A stretch of 64,000 bases of DNA from an uncultured Verrucomicrobiota bacterium (GCA_902612125.1 CACMBV010000007.1:1-64000), one strand, 5' to 3'. Numbered from the stretch's first letter, positions 20,290 through 30,282 are shown. Notes: generated by a model not told the origin, from the sequence alone. Made by a program: numbers and translations.

Positions 20290-21597
20290 ATGAACACACC
20301 CTGCTTTTTTTTGATTGTATGGCTAGTTGCCCAACTAACGGTGAATGCAGAGCCACCAGCAGGTTTTGTTTCTCTTTTTAATGGTGAAAATCTGGATGGT
20401 TGGTGGGGAGCAAAAACCGAGGATCCAGATGTATGGATGAATCTTTCAACCCATGACTTTCAAAAAAAATGGGAAGCCAGTCAAATCGACATTCATCAAC
20501 ATTGGTCCGTGGAGAAAGGCGAACTGGTCAATGACGGTCAGGGACTTTTTTTGACGACTGAGAAAAATTACGCAGATTTTGAACTCCTGCTTGAATACAA
20601 AACGGTGGCCGGAGCTGACAGTGGTATCTACTTGAGAGGAATTCCTCAAATCCAGATTTGGGATACCACCAAAGAAGGGGGCAAATGGAAACTTGGGGCC
20701 GAAAAAGGTTCGGGCGGTCTTTGGAATAATGGGCCTGCAGAAACACCAGGGAGAGACCCATTGGTTAAAGCGGACAATCCATTTGGCGAATGGAATAAAT
20801 TTCACATAACCATGCGAGGAAACAAGGTCACCGTTATACTTAATGACAAACTGGTGGTGGATGAAGCTCCCCTAATCAATTATTGGGATCGAAAAACTCC
20901 TATTGATCAAAGGAAGCCCCTTCGTGAGAAAGGTCCGATTCAATTGCAGACACATGGTGGCGAGATCCGTTGGAGAAATATATACATTAAAGAAATAGAA
21001 GCCAGTTGTTGCGATGCGGGAGATGAAGTTGGATATGTTTCGGTTTTCAATGGAAAGAATCTTGATGGTTGGATGGGACCCTTATCGAATTACGAAGTCA
21101 AGGACGGAGCTATTTCTTGCTTAAAGGGTAAAGGGGGCACCATTTACACGAAGAGAAAATTCAAGGACTTCTCCGTGAAACTTGAGTTTAAGCTTCCAGC
21201 GGGAGGAAACAACGGATTGGCGATTCGTTACCCAGGTAATGGTAACGCAGCCTATCATGGGATGTGTGAGCTCCAGGTTCTAGACAACACACATCCTCGC
21301 TATGCCAAACTTGATCCAAGGCAGTACCATGGTTCCGCTTATGGGATTGCGGCGGCTAAAAAAGGATTTCTTAAAAAACTAGGAGAGTGGAACCAACAGG
21401 AAGTAATTGTTCGTGCTTCCCATGTCACGGTTTTTCTAAATGATGAAATTATTCTGGATACAGATCTTGCTAAGGTGAATAGTTTCATGGCAAACAAAGA
21501 ACATCCAGGTCTTTCCATACAAGAGGGTCATTTTGGTTTTGCTGGTCACAACGATCCTGTTGCCTTTCGGAATATTCGTATCAAAGAATTATATTGA
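20290..21597 (+). CDS. Secreted protein with two tandem DUF1080 domains
   Basis: Signal-like N-terminus; two copies of FVSLFNGENLDGW / YVSVFNGKNLDGW with DSGIYLRG / NNGLAIRYPG and RNIYIKE / RNIRIKE ends. Confidence 0.88.
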   Translation: MNTPCFFLIVWLVAQLTVNAEPPAGFVSLFNGENLDGWWGAKTEDPDVWMNLSTHDFQKKWEASQIDIHQHWSVEKGELVNDGQGLFLTTEKNYADFELLLEYKTVAGADSGIYLRGIPQIQIWDTTKEGGKWKLGAEKGSGGLWNNGPAETPGRDPLVKADNPFGEWNKFHITMRGNKVTVILNDKLVVDEAPLINYWDRKTPIDQRKPLREKGPIQLQTHGGEIRWRNIYIKEIEASCCDAGDEVGYVSVFNGKNLDGWMGPLSNYEVKDGAISCLKGKGGTIYTKRKFKDFSVKLEFKLPAGGNNGLAIRYPGNGNAAYHGMCELQVLDNTHPRYAKLDPRQYHGSAYGIAAAKKGFLKKLGEWNQQEVIVRASHVTVFLNDEIILDTDLAKVNSFMANKEHPGLSIQEGHFGFAGHNDPVAFRNIRIKELY

Positions 21598-21633
21598 TTT
21601 CCGCTTTTATATCACTGGGTTGAAGCGGTTCAA

Positions 21634-21843
21634 CTAAATGATGCTAGCATGTAGTAACATTCGAATAAGCATCACTTCACATGCCAAAAAAATTATGGTA
21701 ACCAAACAGGATACCCAAAAAATCTTGCTATATAATTTATAATTTCGTCCAAAAAAAATCATCGGAAGCAATCCTAATCTCAGTAGGCATAGGCTATTTA
21801 AAGCTACGAGAATCCAACCGATATAATATTGCCAAGAGGGCAT
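21634..21843 (-). CDS. Small hydrophobic membrane protein, unknown
   Basis: MPSWQYYIGWILVALNSLCLLRLGLLPMIFFGRNYK...VTIIFLACEVMLI; two predicted hydrophobic stretches. Internal start chosen. Confidence 0.45.
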   Translation of the reverse strand: MPSWQYYIGWILVALNSLCLLRLGLLPMIFFGRNYKLYSKIFWVSCLVTIIFLACEVMLIRMLLHASII

Positions 21844-21973
21844 TATTCTTTCTTTTCTGCTGATGAGCTGTTTGGCAATTAAAATTGGGAGTTGTACTAT
21901 TCTAAAGCTCAATTCCTTTGTCAAGGACTTGAAAAAGTGCATACAATTTACGACTCTTTCCTTAAAAGACCGA

Positions 21974-22915
21974 ATGAAACTTCTGTATGACATACAAGAG
22001 TCTTGTAACCGAAGACTTCAGCAAATGGGCTTTACCGCTGAGAGCTATCTGCTTCCCGGGGGACTGGGGATTAAATTCACGGGACAACCTCCATCAAATT
22101 TACATGATTTATATGAACTTCCGATCATCGAATGCGATCTTTCTGTATTGGAAAATTTCGATCTACAATGTCTAAATCCTGAAAAAATTTCTTCACTTGT
22201 TTTACCCCATAAAACTAAATTACCTTTCTCGGAATTAAGTTGTTTCAATCTGGCGAGATTAAAAGCATTTGCAACAGCATCCACTGATTTTGAAAAATTG
22301 GCAGGACATCCCTTGGAAATTCTTGAACTACCAAATTCGTCGCTCCACGACATTCGTTTTTGCGAGAAAATGCCTTTGAGAATCCTCAATCTTGCAGGAG
22401 CTCAAATCAACCGATTTCACCCCTTAAAAAAAGCCAAGCTTACCATTCTAAATCTATTTAAAACGCGGATTGAAGAGATGAATGAATTGAACTGCGAATC
22501 AATGGAAGAAATCGTGCTCTCCGGTTCACTCATTAGCAACATTTCATTCCTGACGGAGGCAAATAAATTGCGAAAAGTTGAAATTAGAGGGACTCCGATT
22601 AATGATTTATCCCCTTTAGCAAACTGTCCTATTGAGGAACTTCACTTGCCCGGATCACATGTGAAATCAATAGATTGCTTGGCCTACTTACCCATAAAAA
22701 CATTAAACATAATAGGTATCGCTTTAAAAGACATACATTGCTTATCAACCTTGCCCCTCAAATCCCTTGCGATTTCACCCGAAGTGTTGAGGAAGGAAGA
22801 TTACGAGTTTTTAGCAAACCTTAATATCCAGTTCCTCCGGGGACCGGGTGATCCACCCGATCAAACGGCGGAAGAATTTTTTTATAGGCATGCCATTCCT
22901 TCTGTTCTTGAATAA
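21974..22915 (+). CDS. Leucine-rich-repeat-like protein, unknown function
   Basis: Irregular ~20-23 aa repeats (LEILELPNSSLHDIRFC, LRILNLAGAQINRFHPL, LTILNLFKTRIEEM, LRKVEIRGTPINDLSPL, IEELHLPGSHVKSI). Start uncertain; the ORF opens at 21863. Confidence 0.65.
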   Translation: MKLLYDIQESCNRRLQQMGFTAESYLLPGGLGIKFTGQPPSNLHDLYELPIIECDLSVLENFDLQCLNPEKISSLVLPHKTKLPFSELSCFNLARLKAFATASTDFEKLAGHPLEILELPNSSLHDIRFCEKMPLRILNLAGAQINRFHPLKKAKLTILNLFKTRIEEMNELNCESMEEIVLSGSLISNISFLTEANKLRKVEIRGTPINDLSPLANCPIEELHLPGSHVKSIDCLAYLPIKTLNIIGIALKDIHCLSTLPLKSLAISPEVLRKEDYEFLANLNIQFLRGPGDPPDQTAEEFFYRHAIPSVLE

Positions 22916-22968
22916 TCAAATTTGATTCCAACCTTGTCCTGTATGCCTGTAGAATATAGACTAATATC

Positions 22969-24399
22969 GTGGCTAAAAATTCATTGGCTAATCTAAAAGA
23001 CTATTATGATGTCGTGGTAATAGGAAGCGGTCTGGGCGGGCTTACCGGAGCTAATTGCTTGGCCAAACAAGGCCATTCTGTACTCTTGCTCGAACATCAT
23101 TATCAATTCGGCGGTTTGGCCACTTGGTTTAAAAGAGCAGGAGGTCACATATTTGATATTTCCCTGCATGGATTCCCCGTGGGAATGATCAAATCCTGCA
23201 AACGTTATTGGACAAAAGAAATTGCCGATTCAATCGTGCAGCTTAAAAATATTCGCTTCATCAATCCCCAGTACGATCTCAAAACAACTTTCGACCGCTC
23301 TGATTTCACTAAAATTTTGCAGTCCAGTTTCAATATAGCCAAGTTTAAAGTGGAAGAATTTTATGACCACCTAGCCAACATGGATTATTTCGCCAATGAT
23401 AAACGCTCGATTGGCGACCTTTTGGAAGAGTTTTTCCCTGGGCGAAATGAAATCAAGCGACTCCTTCTAGAACCAATCTCATACGCGAACGGATCATCCC
23501 TTTTAGATCCTGCGATAGCCTACGGCATTGTTTTTTCCAACTTCATGAAAAAAGGGATCTACACATTTAAGGATGGAACGGACTCCCTCATAAAGAAAAT
23601 GGTTAAGGAACTTCGAAACAATGGTGCTGACTTGCGTCGGGAGTGCTTGGTTGAAGAAGTAACAACCAGTAAAATAGGAGAACAGCATAAAGTGGAAGGA
23701 GTCGTGGTAAACGGGAAAAAGATTCTTTGTGGAGCTGTTCTTTCAAATGCTAACCTAAAAAATACGATTGAGAAATTACTTGGATTATCCAAATTGCCCA
23801 AGGATTTTGCGGAACAGGCAAGATCTGTTCGGTTAAATTCGACTTCCTGTCAAGTCTACATCGGCTTGAAAAAAGGAGTTTCCATACCCGATGTGGGAGA
23901 TCTTATTTTTACTTCTGAATCCAAATCCTTTTCGACGGATGAACTCACCAGCTTTAACACTAGCAGTAGAACATTTTCCGTCTATTATCCTGACACTAGA
24001 CCCGAACGCAAGGAGCCAAGGTATAGCATCGTTGCTTCAATCAATGCAAAATGGCAAGACTGGCAAAACTTATCGGATGATGACTACGCGAAAGCCAAAG
24101 AAAGACTCTGTGAAGAATCCGTTGTCGCTCTTGAAAAAATAATACCTGGAATTCGCACAAAAATTGATCATTTGGAAGCAGCCACTCCCCGTACCATTAA
24201 GCATTATACACATCATGCGTCCGGTGCTTCATTCGGCACCAAATTTGAAGGACTCGATGTTTCTTCACAATTGCCTGATCACGCCCCCGGGCTTTACCAC
24301 GCGGGTTCTGTCGGAATTATTATGTCCGGATGGTTGGGCACGATCAACTACGGAGTTATTACGGCCAACAAGATCGATCGATTTCTGCGAGGAAAATAA
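22969..24399 (+). CDS. CrtI/CrtISO-like FAD-dependent oxidoreductase
   Basis: [43 protein letters not shown]-terminal [29 protein letters not shown]. Confidence 0.85.
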   Translation: MAKNSLANLKDYYDVVVIGSGLGGLTGANCLAKQGHSVLLLEHHYQFGGLATWFKRAGGHIFDISLHGFPVGMIKSCKRYWTKEIADSIVQLKNIRFINPQYDLKTTFDRSDFTKILQSSFNIAKFKVEEFYDHLANMDYFANDKRSIGDLLEEFFPGRNEIKRLLLEPISYANGSSLLDPAIAYGIVFSNFMKKGIYTFKDGTDSLIKKMVKELRNNGADLRRECLVEEVTTSKIGEQHKVEGVVVNGKKILCGAVLSNANLKNTIEKLLGLSKLPKDFAEQARSVRLNSTSCQVYIGLKKGVSIPDVGDLIFTSESKSFSTDELTSFNTSSRTFSVYYPDTRPERKEPRYSIVASINAKWQDWQNLSDDDYAKAKERLCEESVVALEKIIPGIRTKIDHLEAATPRTIKHYTHHASGASFGTKFEGLDVSSQLPDHAPGLYHAGSVGIIMSGWLGTINYGVITANKIDRFLRGK

Positions 24400-24482
24400 T
24401 CTTGTCCTCACAAGGGTTAGCTCTTTCCTTAAAGATCTTGTTTTTTTAATAAACCCGTAATCACAGTACAGCACTTAAGCAA

Positions 24483-24926
24483 ATGGAAGAAATTCATAGA
24501 AGGATTCCTCACCGCTCGCCCTTTCTTTTCGTCGATCGAATTGTTGAAATCAACGATGAAGACGCCACTTGTGAATTAAAAATCCGTGAGGACCTTGACA
24601 TATTCGATGGTCACTATCCCAATAATCCTCTTTTCCCGGGTGTCCTTTCCTGCGAGTCCGTTTTTCAAACCGGAGCGATTTTTTTATCCCAAAAGATCGG
24701 GGAGGTTGCTTTAAATAATGAGTCAGTTACTCCAGTTCTTTCACGCATACGCGATGCTCGCTTTAAGAGGATGATTAAACCGGGAGACTTACTAGAAATC
24801 AGAGTCTTTCTTCAGGAGCAAATCGGTAAGTTTTATAATCTTCGAGGAGAAATTCGCCTTAAAAACAAGGTTGCAACCACCGTTTCATTCGCCCTTGCAC
24901 TCGTTGAAGAAACCCCAAATTCCTGA
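24483..24926 (+). CDS. FabZ-like 3-hydroxyacyl-ACP dehydratase (hotdog fold)
   Basis: RIPHRSPFLFVDRIVE...FDGHYPNNPLFPGVLSCESVFQTGAIFL. Confidence 0.9.
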   Translation: MEEIHRRIPHRSPFLFVDRIVEINDEDATCELKIREDLDIFDGHYPNNPLFPGVLSCESVFQTGAIFLSQKIGEVALNNESVTPVLSRIRDARFKRMIKPGDLLEIRVFLQEQIGKFYNLRGEIRLKNKVATTVSFALALVEETPNS

Positions 24927-25735
24927 TGTCCGGTTTTTTAGGAATTTCTGGAAAAACTTTCCTAATTTCCGGGTTTGCAAATCGGAAAAGTGTTGCCTGG
25001 CACACTGCAGAAATTCTTGAAGGGGAAGGGGCCAAAATTATCTATGTAGTTCGGAGCCAAAAAAGAGAGGCGGAACTTCTAGTTCTGAAACCAGAAGCCG
25101 AGGTGCTGGTTTGTGATTTTGAGAAATCGGATCAGGTAAAGTCCTTGCATCAGTTGATTTCCCGGTTGGACTCTGAATCCATTCATGGAATACTTCATTC
25201 TATTGCTTTCGCCAACTACTCCGAAGGTGTTCAACCTTTCCATCAGACTAAGTTAAAGGATTATCTTCAAGCCACTCATATATCTTCTTTTTCCCTGATC
25301 GAACTGGCCAATGCCTGCAAGACTGCTCTGTCACAAAATGGTTCGGTGGTAACCATTGGCATCTCATCCACGGAAGTAACAGCGGAAAATTACGGTTTCA
25401 TGGCTCCTATTAAAGCCTCCCTCGAAGCAAATGTCCGTTACTTGGCAAAATCATTTTCAGCTTTTAGTTCCATTCGATTTAACTCAGTGAATGCAGGGCC
25501 ACTCAAAACCTCTGCTTCGGCCGGCATTCCGGGGTATTTGAAGAATTATCTTTTCGCTGAAAAATTAACCTTTCGAAAAAAAGCACTCCTAACGGAAGAA
25601 GTCGCTAAAACTGCCGTTTTTCTTCTCAGCAACGCTTCTTCTGGAATTAACGGACAGGGAATCGTTGTCGATGCGGGAATGGGCTTGAATTATTTTGACA
25701 AGGATGTGGTGAATTCCGCTATGGAAATGAAATGA
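24926..25735 (+). CDS. FabI-like enoyl-ACP reductase (SDR)
   Basis: LISGFANRKSVAWHTAEILEGEGAKIIY, YGFMAPIKASLEANVRYLAKSFS, FNSVNAGPLKTSASAGIPGY. Confidence 0.85.
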   Translation: MSGFLGISGKTFLISGFANRKSVAWHTAEILEGEGAKIIYVVRSQKREAELLVLKPEAEVLVCDFEKSDQVKSLHQLISRLDSESIHGILHSIAFANYSEGVQPFHQTKLKDYLQATHISSFSLIELANACKTALSQNGSVVTIGISSTEVTAENYGFMAPIKASLEANVRYLAKSFSAFSSIRFNSVNAGPLKTSASAGIPGYLKNYLFAEKLTFRKKALLTEEVAKTAVFLLSNASSGINGQGIVVDAGMGLNYFDKDVVNSAMEMK

Positions 25736-26766
25736 TGAGTTTCAAGCAAGTCGTTGTTGAAAAAATGGCTTATTCACTCCCTCCGCATATCGTGTCCTCA
25801 AAGGAACTAGAGGGCACTCTCGCCCCCCTTTATCAACGCTTAAACCTACAAATAGGTCGACTAGAATTGATGACTGGCATTGAGGAGAGAAGGTTTTGGG
25901 ACAGTCACCAGCAAGCCTCTCAATCCTCAGCCGAAGCCGGGATTAAATTATTAAAGGAAGGAGAAATTGATCCCAATAAAGTTGACCTGCTAATACATTC
26001 AGCGGTTTGCCGGGACCGACTGGAGCCTGCAACCGCATCTTATGTTCATAATTTAATGGGATTAGGGCAAAATACGCAGATTCTTGATGTATCCAATGCT
26101 TGTCTCGGATTTCTTAATGCCCTGATTCTCGGGGGAAGCATGATCGAGCAGGGGATGATTGACAGAGCCATCATCGTGGCAGGAGAAAACGGTAAACCTT
26201 TGGTTGATGAGACCGTTCGACTCCTCAATGAAAGTAAATTTGATCGTAAGCAAATAAAGCCATTCTTCGCCAACCTAACCATTGGTGGGGGTGCAGTGGC
26301 ATGGTCTATTTGTAGGGAAAACAAGACAAACTCATGCCTTCCCAGACTCTCACAATTCGCCAGTTCGACGGACACCAGCCATAATAAATTATGTGAGGGA
26401 GACCAGTCCATGGGTGGAATGCTCATGCAAACGGATTCTGAGGAACTTCTGCATGCTGGTATCAGGGTAGCAACCCACGCATGGAACAAATTCCTGCAAG
26501 TCACCAAATGGAATCCGCAATCACCCCAGCTAATCGTGACTCACCAGGTGGGGAAAGCCCATCAGCAGGAAATTGAAAAAGCTTTAGGTTATGATTCACG
26601 AAAGAGCTTCAACACCTACAAATCACTCGGAAATTGCGGCTCCGTTTCTTTACCAATCACTTACACCTTGGCCTGTGAGCAAAATAAGGATTTCCCGCAG
26701 ATGAAATCCGCCTTACTTGGAATTGGCAGTGGTTTGTCAAGTCTCATGCTTGCTCTGAATAATTGA
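25732..26766 (+). CDS. OleA-like thiolase / 3-oxoacyl-ACP synthase III
   Basis: LPPHIVSSKELEGTLAPLYQRLNL, GIEERRFWDSHQQAS, RDRLEPATAS, DVSNACLGFLNA, VTHQVGKAH, LGNCGSVSLPI. Cys/His/Asn triad and the EPxTAS motif recalled from OleA are present. Confidence 0.82.
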   Translation: MMSFKQVVVEKMAYSLPPHIVSSKELEGTLAPLYQRLNLQIGRLELMTGIEERRFWDSHQQASQSSAEAGIKLLKEGEIDPNKVDLLIHSAVCRDRLEPATASYVHNLMGLGQNTQILDVSNACLGFLNALILGGSMIEQGMIDRAIIVAGENGKPLVDETVRLLNESKFDRKQIKPFFANLTIGGGAVAWSICRENKTNSCLPRLSQFASSTDTSHNKLCEGDQSMGGMLMQTDSEELLHAGIRVATHAWNKFLQVTKWNPQSPQLIVTHQVGKAHQQEIEKALGYDSRKSFNTYKSLGNCGSVSLPITYTLACEQNKDFPQMKSALLGIGSGLSSLMLALNN

Positions 26767-27644
26767 TGAACCTCACAGATTCAATTCGAAGGGAATATCC
26801 TTTTGATGGAAATTACTACGGCCTCAAAAATGGATTCAAGGTTCATTATCTTGATGAAGGAAACCCCGAAAATCCGCCTACCATTTTCTTGCACGGTAAT
26901 CCAACCTGGTCCTTCTTTTACCGTAACCTCATTTTATCTCTAAGAGATCAATTCAGGTGCATTGCTCCAGATCATCTGGGGTGTGGTTTCTCGGATAAGC
27001 CTTCGTCGAAGAACTTTATTTACGATCTAAAGAATCACAGTCTCAATCTGCTCGAATTGATTGAGCATCTAGGTCTCAGGAAGTTCAACCTTGTGGTTCA
27101 CGACTGGGGTGGTGCCATCGGTCTATCCGCATTTCGCAAGGATTTTTCTAGAATTAATAAATTGATTCTTTTGAATACGGCTGCCTTTCTTTGTGATGAT
27201 GTTCCTCGGCGCATCCAATTATGCCGAATACCATTGATTGGAGAAATTTTCGTGAGGCAATTTAACGGATTCGCTTTGCCCGCAACCTGGATGGCGACTG
27301 AAAAAGGCTTGTCTACGGGAGCAAAGAAAGGATTTCTTTACCCCTACCAAGACTGGAAAAGCAGGGTGGCCATCTGGAGTTTCGTCCGTGACATTCCTCT
27401 CGAAGCCCATCATCCGACCCAAAAATTCCTCCAGGAAACTGAACTGGCACTTTCCCAACTTTCTTCCGTTCCGGTACTCGCCTGCTGGGGAATGAAGGAT
27501 TTTTGCTTTCATCCCGGTTTCTTGGCTGAATGGAAGGAACGAATCCCCCATATGCAAACACTCACCAGTGACGATGCTGGTCATTACTTATTGGAGGATG
27601 CTTTTGATTTTTTCATCAGTAAAATCCAAGCTTTCCTTAGTTAA
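26766..27644 (+). CDS. OleB / haloalkane dehalogenase-like alpha/beta hydrolase
   Basis: FLHGNPTWSFFYRNLI, CIAPDHLGCGFSDKP, LVVHDWGGAIGLS, DDAGHYLLED; start overlaps the OleA-like stop (TGATG). Confidence 0.82.
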   Translation: MNLTDSIRREYPFDGNYYGLKNGFKVHYLDEGNPENPPTIFLHGNPTWSFFYRNLILSLRDQFRCIAPDHLGCGFSDKPSSKNFIYDLKNHSLNLLELIEHLGLRKFNLVVHDWGGAIGLSAFRKDFSRINKLILLNTAAFLCDDVPRRIQLCRIPLIGEIFVRQFNGFALPATWMATEKGLSTGAKKGFLYPYQDWKSRVAIWSFVRDIPLEAHHPTQKFLQETELALSQLSSVPVLACWGMKDFCFHPGFLAEWKERIPHMQTLTSDDAGHYLLEDAFDFFISKIQAFLS

Positions 27645-27696
27645 TTATCCGCTCTGCACACTTGCAATTTTGTCATTACAATGATGTGTTAGAATT

Positions 27697-27921
27697 GTGG
27701 AACCAAAAAAAGGCAGGCTTCGCAGCCGTGAGGAAAGGGGAGGTAATATCGTTCCCATCGATGCTTATGACAACACCTCTCGTGCCTACAGAAAAGAAAC
27801 TCCAAGAAGAGCCGAAACTGGGTTTGGCTTTTATCTCACTTTGGCCGTTTGGGTGTTTATGGTTATTTTAATTTTTTTTATATATGAAATGGCAGTGGAG
27901 ACATGGGAAAGATTGAAGTAG
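27697..27921 (+). CDS. Small single-TM protein, unknown
   Basis: Charged N-terminus followed by TM stretch GFGFYLTLAVWVFMVILIFFIYEM; stop overlaps the xer start. Confidence 0.45.
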   Translation: MEPKKGRLRSREERGGNIVPIDAYDNTSRAYRKETPRRAETGFGFYLTLAVWVFMVILIFFIYEMAVETWERLK

Positions 27922-28859
27922 CAGATTCCTTCGTTAAGACTAGTGACGAGAGTGCTAATCTTCCGGAAATTGCAGTTCAATACTTAGAATTTATTTCTAA
28001 AGAAAGAAGACTTTCTGTCTACACATCCCGAAATTACCGCCATTCGATTATTTTGTTTTTCAAATGGTTGTCCGGAATCAATCAAAACATTACATTCCAA
28101 AATATCGGCCGAATGGAAGCCCGATCCTATTTGGTGGAAGCTCAGAGATCACTGGCCAGAACTACACTTCGTAATCATTTCTCTGCCCTGAAGGGTCTTT
28201 TTCGTTTCGCCCAACAGAGAAAGATTTGCGGTTCCAATCCATTTGCCAATCTCACACTCCCAAAGCTTGAAAAAAGCCTCCCCAACTTTCTTTCTGAAAA
28301 ACAGACGAAATCCTTGCTACAGTCCTCAAATTTTGATGCCGCCTCGCATTCGAAAACTGAATTTATTCAGTTTAGAGACCTGTTAATCTTGAAAATTTTG
28401 TATGCAGGTGGACTCCGGGTGAGTGAACTGGTTTCACTCGACTATTCTGATATCGATTTCACCAAAGCCACTTTGCGCGTGAGCGGCAAGGGTGGAAAAG
28501 AGCGGATTGCCCCGATTGGTAGCTCAGTCATGCAGGATATTATTTTCTTTCGAGATAATCTATGCACGATATCTTCATGCAATTCACCGATTCTAATCAA
28601 TCGTGCGGGTAAACGTCTCAGCGTAAGATCCGTGCAGTTAATTCTCAAAAAAAAGCTGAGGCAGGCCGGCTTACCCGATGACATTTCCCCGCATAAAGTA
28701 AGGCATTCCTATGCAACTCACTTACTGGATAGAGGGGCTGACCTACGGGCCGTTCAGGACTTGCTCGGTCACGCCAGCCTCTCCACCACTCAAATTTACA
28801 CGCATCTTTCAGTCGCCAAGCTTAAAGAGACTCATAAAACCGCTCACCCAAGATCCTGA
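27903..28859 (+). CDS. Tyrosine recombinase XerC/XerD-like
   Basis: KILYAGGLRVSELVSLDYSDID, GKGGKERIAPIG, HKVRHSYATHLLDRGADLRAVQDLLGHASLSTTQIYTH (R-HxxR-H-Y catalytic set). Confidence 0.92.
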   Translation: MGKIEVADSFVKTSDESANLPEIAVQYLEFISKERRLSVYTSRNYRHSIILFFKWLSGINQNITFQNIGRMEARSYLVEAQRSLARTTLRNHFSALKGLFRFAQQRKICGSNPFANLTLPKLEKSLPNFLSEKQTKSLLQSSNFDAASHSKTEFIQFRDLLILKILYAGGLRVSELVSLDYSDIDFTKATLRVSGKGGKERIAPIGSSVMQDIIFFRDNLCTISSCNSPILINRAGKRLSVRSVQLILKKKLRQAGLPDDISPHKVRHSYATHLLDRGADLRAVQDLLGHASLSTTQIYTHLSVAKLKETHKTAHPRS

Positions 28860-28955
28860 AGAATTTTCAGGAAGTAAGGTTATTGGCGATTTTCTGAATG
28901 ATCATCTTTTTGCTTGCGGATTGAGTTTCTGTTTTTTGTATTTTAACTTTACTGA

Positions 28956-29561
28956 ATGAATATCATCTTTTTGCCCTTTTTTTCCTTCTTCTCTTTTTGT
29001 CTAAGCTATGGGGATTCGACCCACTTTGATTTTAAAGACCCTAAAAATATTAATAATATAATCTTTCAGATGGATGCACCCCTTGAGTCCATTAATGGTT
29101 CCGGGGATGGGGTTAGCGGACAAGTGAAGTTTGATCCGCAAAAACCGGAACTCACCACAGGGAAGATTTCCTTATCTGCCAAAAGCCTGCATGTAGGCAA
29201 CCCTGTACTTAAAGAACATATGCATGGCAAAGATTGGCTTAATGTGGAGAAATTTCCCTCCATACACTTTTCCCTAAATCAGTTACATAACATTAAAAAA
29301 GACGGCATGGATGTTCTCGCAGATGCTCAGGGAAAAATGACCATTCGAAACATCACCTTGGACATGAAAGTGCCTGTCAGGTTAACCTATCTCAAGGGGA
29401 TGCTTGAGAAACGTAATCGTGTAAAGGGAGATCTCCTTGTTATTCGTTCAAAGTTTTCGGTCAAGAGGGACGACTTTGATATTCAAGCCGGTCAAAATTT
29501 AGAGAAGGTAGCCAACGAAATTGAAATCTCTTTAAATGTTGCAGGAGCTGCTCCTTTTTAG
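28956..29561 (+). CDS. YceI-family periplasmic protein
   Basis: Signal peptide, GVSGQVKFDPQKPELTTGKISLSAKSL...HMHGKDWLNVEKFPSIHFSLNQL...FSVKRDDFDIQ. Confidence 0.82.
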   Translation: MNIIFLPFFSFFSFCLSYGDSTHFDFKDPKNINNIIFQMDAPLESINGSGDGVSGQVKFDPQKPELTTGKISLSAKSLHVGNPVLKEHMHGKDWLNVEKFPSIHFSLNQLHNIKKDGMDVLADAQGKMTIRNITLDMKVPVRLTYLKGMLEKRNRVKGDLLVIRSKFSVKRDDFDIQAGQNLEKVANEIEISLNVAGAAPF

Positions 29562-29610
29562 TAACTTAATATTTTACCCCATGGGAGAACCCCCATTCTC
29601 CCACCCCATT

Positions 29611-29641
29611 AAGCGGGAACGCTCATGCGTTCTCGCTTTTT
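29611..29641 (+). terminator. Intrinsic terminator
   Basis: AAGCGGGAACGC-TCAT-GCGTTCTCGCTT: 12-bp stem with one G-U, then a T run. A second hairpin GGGAGAA...TTCTCCC lies just upstream. Confidence 0.85.
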
Positions 29642-29674
29642 GGTTTGGTACCCTTCTTTGACCTTTTCTTATTT

Positions 29675-30271
29675 ATGTGCCCACAAAATATTCATCCAAT
29701 TGAAGATCGCATTCTTAAAAGAAGCGAGAGGGAATCCTCGAACAATCATCGAGGTGGTGTCTTTTGGTTGTGCGGGTTGTCTGGTTCCGGAAAAAGCACC
29801 CTAGCCTTAGAATTGGAAAAGCTTCTTTTTGAAAAAAATATACAAAATATAGTCATCGATGGAGATGATGTCAGAAATGGGCTGTGCAAGGATTTGGGCT
29901 TTAGCATGGGTCATCGTAAGGAAAATGTCCGCCGGGTAAGTGAAATGGCAAAACTAATGTCCAGAAACGGTTTTGTGGTGATTGTTTCCCTTATCTCTCC
30001 AACGAAATCGATCAGGGAAGATGCTAAAGAAATTATTGGGGAAGATGATTTTTTTGAAATTTTTGTGAAGTGTTCTTTTGAAAAGTGCAAACAAAGAGAT
30101 GTTAAAGGTCTTTACGCGAAATTAGACAATGGCGAAATTGAGTCGTTTACTGGCAAGGATTCAACCTTTGAGCCTCCCCTTACTCCTTGGCTTTTGCTGG
30201 ACACGGAAAACACATCTCTCGCCAGTTCTATGATAAAACTTTCAACCGCGGTTATGGATGAAGTCACCTAA
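29675..30271 (+). CDS. cysC: Adenylylsulfate kinase
   Basis: FWLCGLSGSGKSTLALELEKLL, VIDGDDVRNGLCKDLGFSMGHRKENVRRVSEMAKLM, SFTGKDSTFEPP. Confidence 0.93.
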   Translation: MCPQNIHPIEDRILKRSERESSNNHRGGVFWLCGLSGSGKSTLALELEKLLFEKNIQNIVIDGDDVRNGLCKDLGFSMGHRKENVRRVSEMAKLMSRNGFVVIVSLISPTKSIREDAKEIIGEDDFFEIFVKCSFEKCKQRDVKGLYAKLDNGEIESFTGKDSTFEPPLTPWLLLDTENTSLASSMIKLSTAVMDEVT

Positions 30272-30282
30272 GCTTTCAAATT

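Noticed and set aside
25732-27644. Complete oleABCD cluster
   Set aside because: No AMP-ligase (OleC) or OleD-type reductase found adjacent; only OleA- and OleB-like genes are supported here.
27662-27871. 69-aa ORF MQFCHYNDVLELW...
   Set aside because: Overlaps the more plausible 27697-27921 frame and lacks a clear TM or family match.
27903-28859. Xer-type recombinase as evidence of an integron or integrative element
   Set aside because: Sequence resembles housekeeping XerC/D; no attachment sites, cassettes, tRNA target or phage genes seen nearby.
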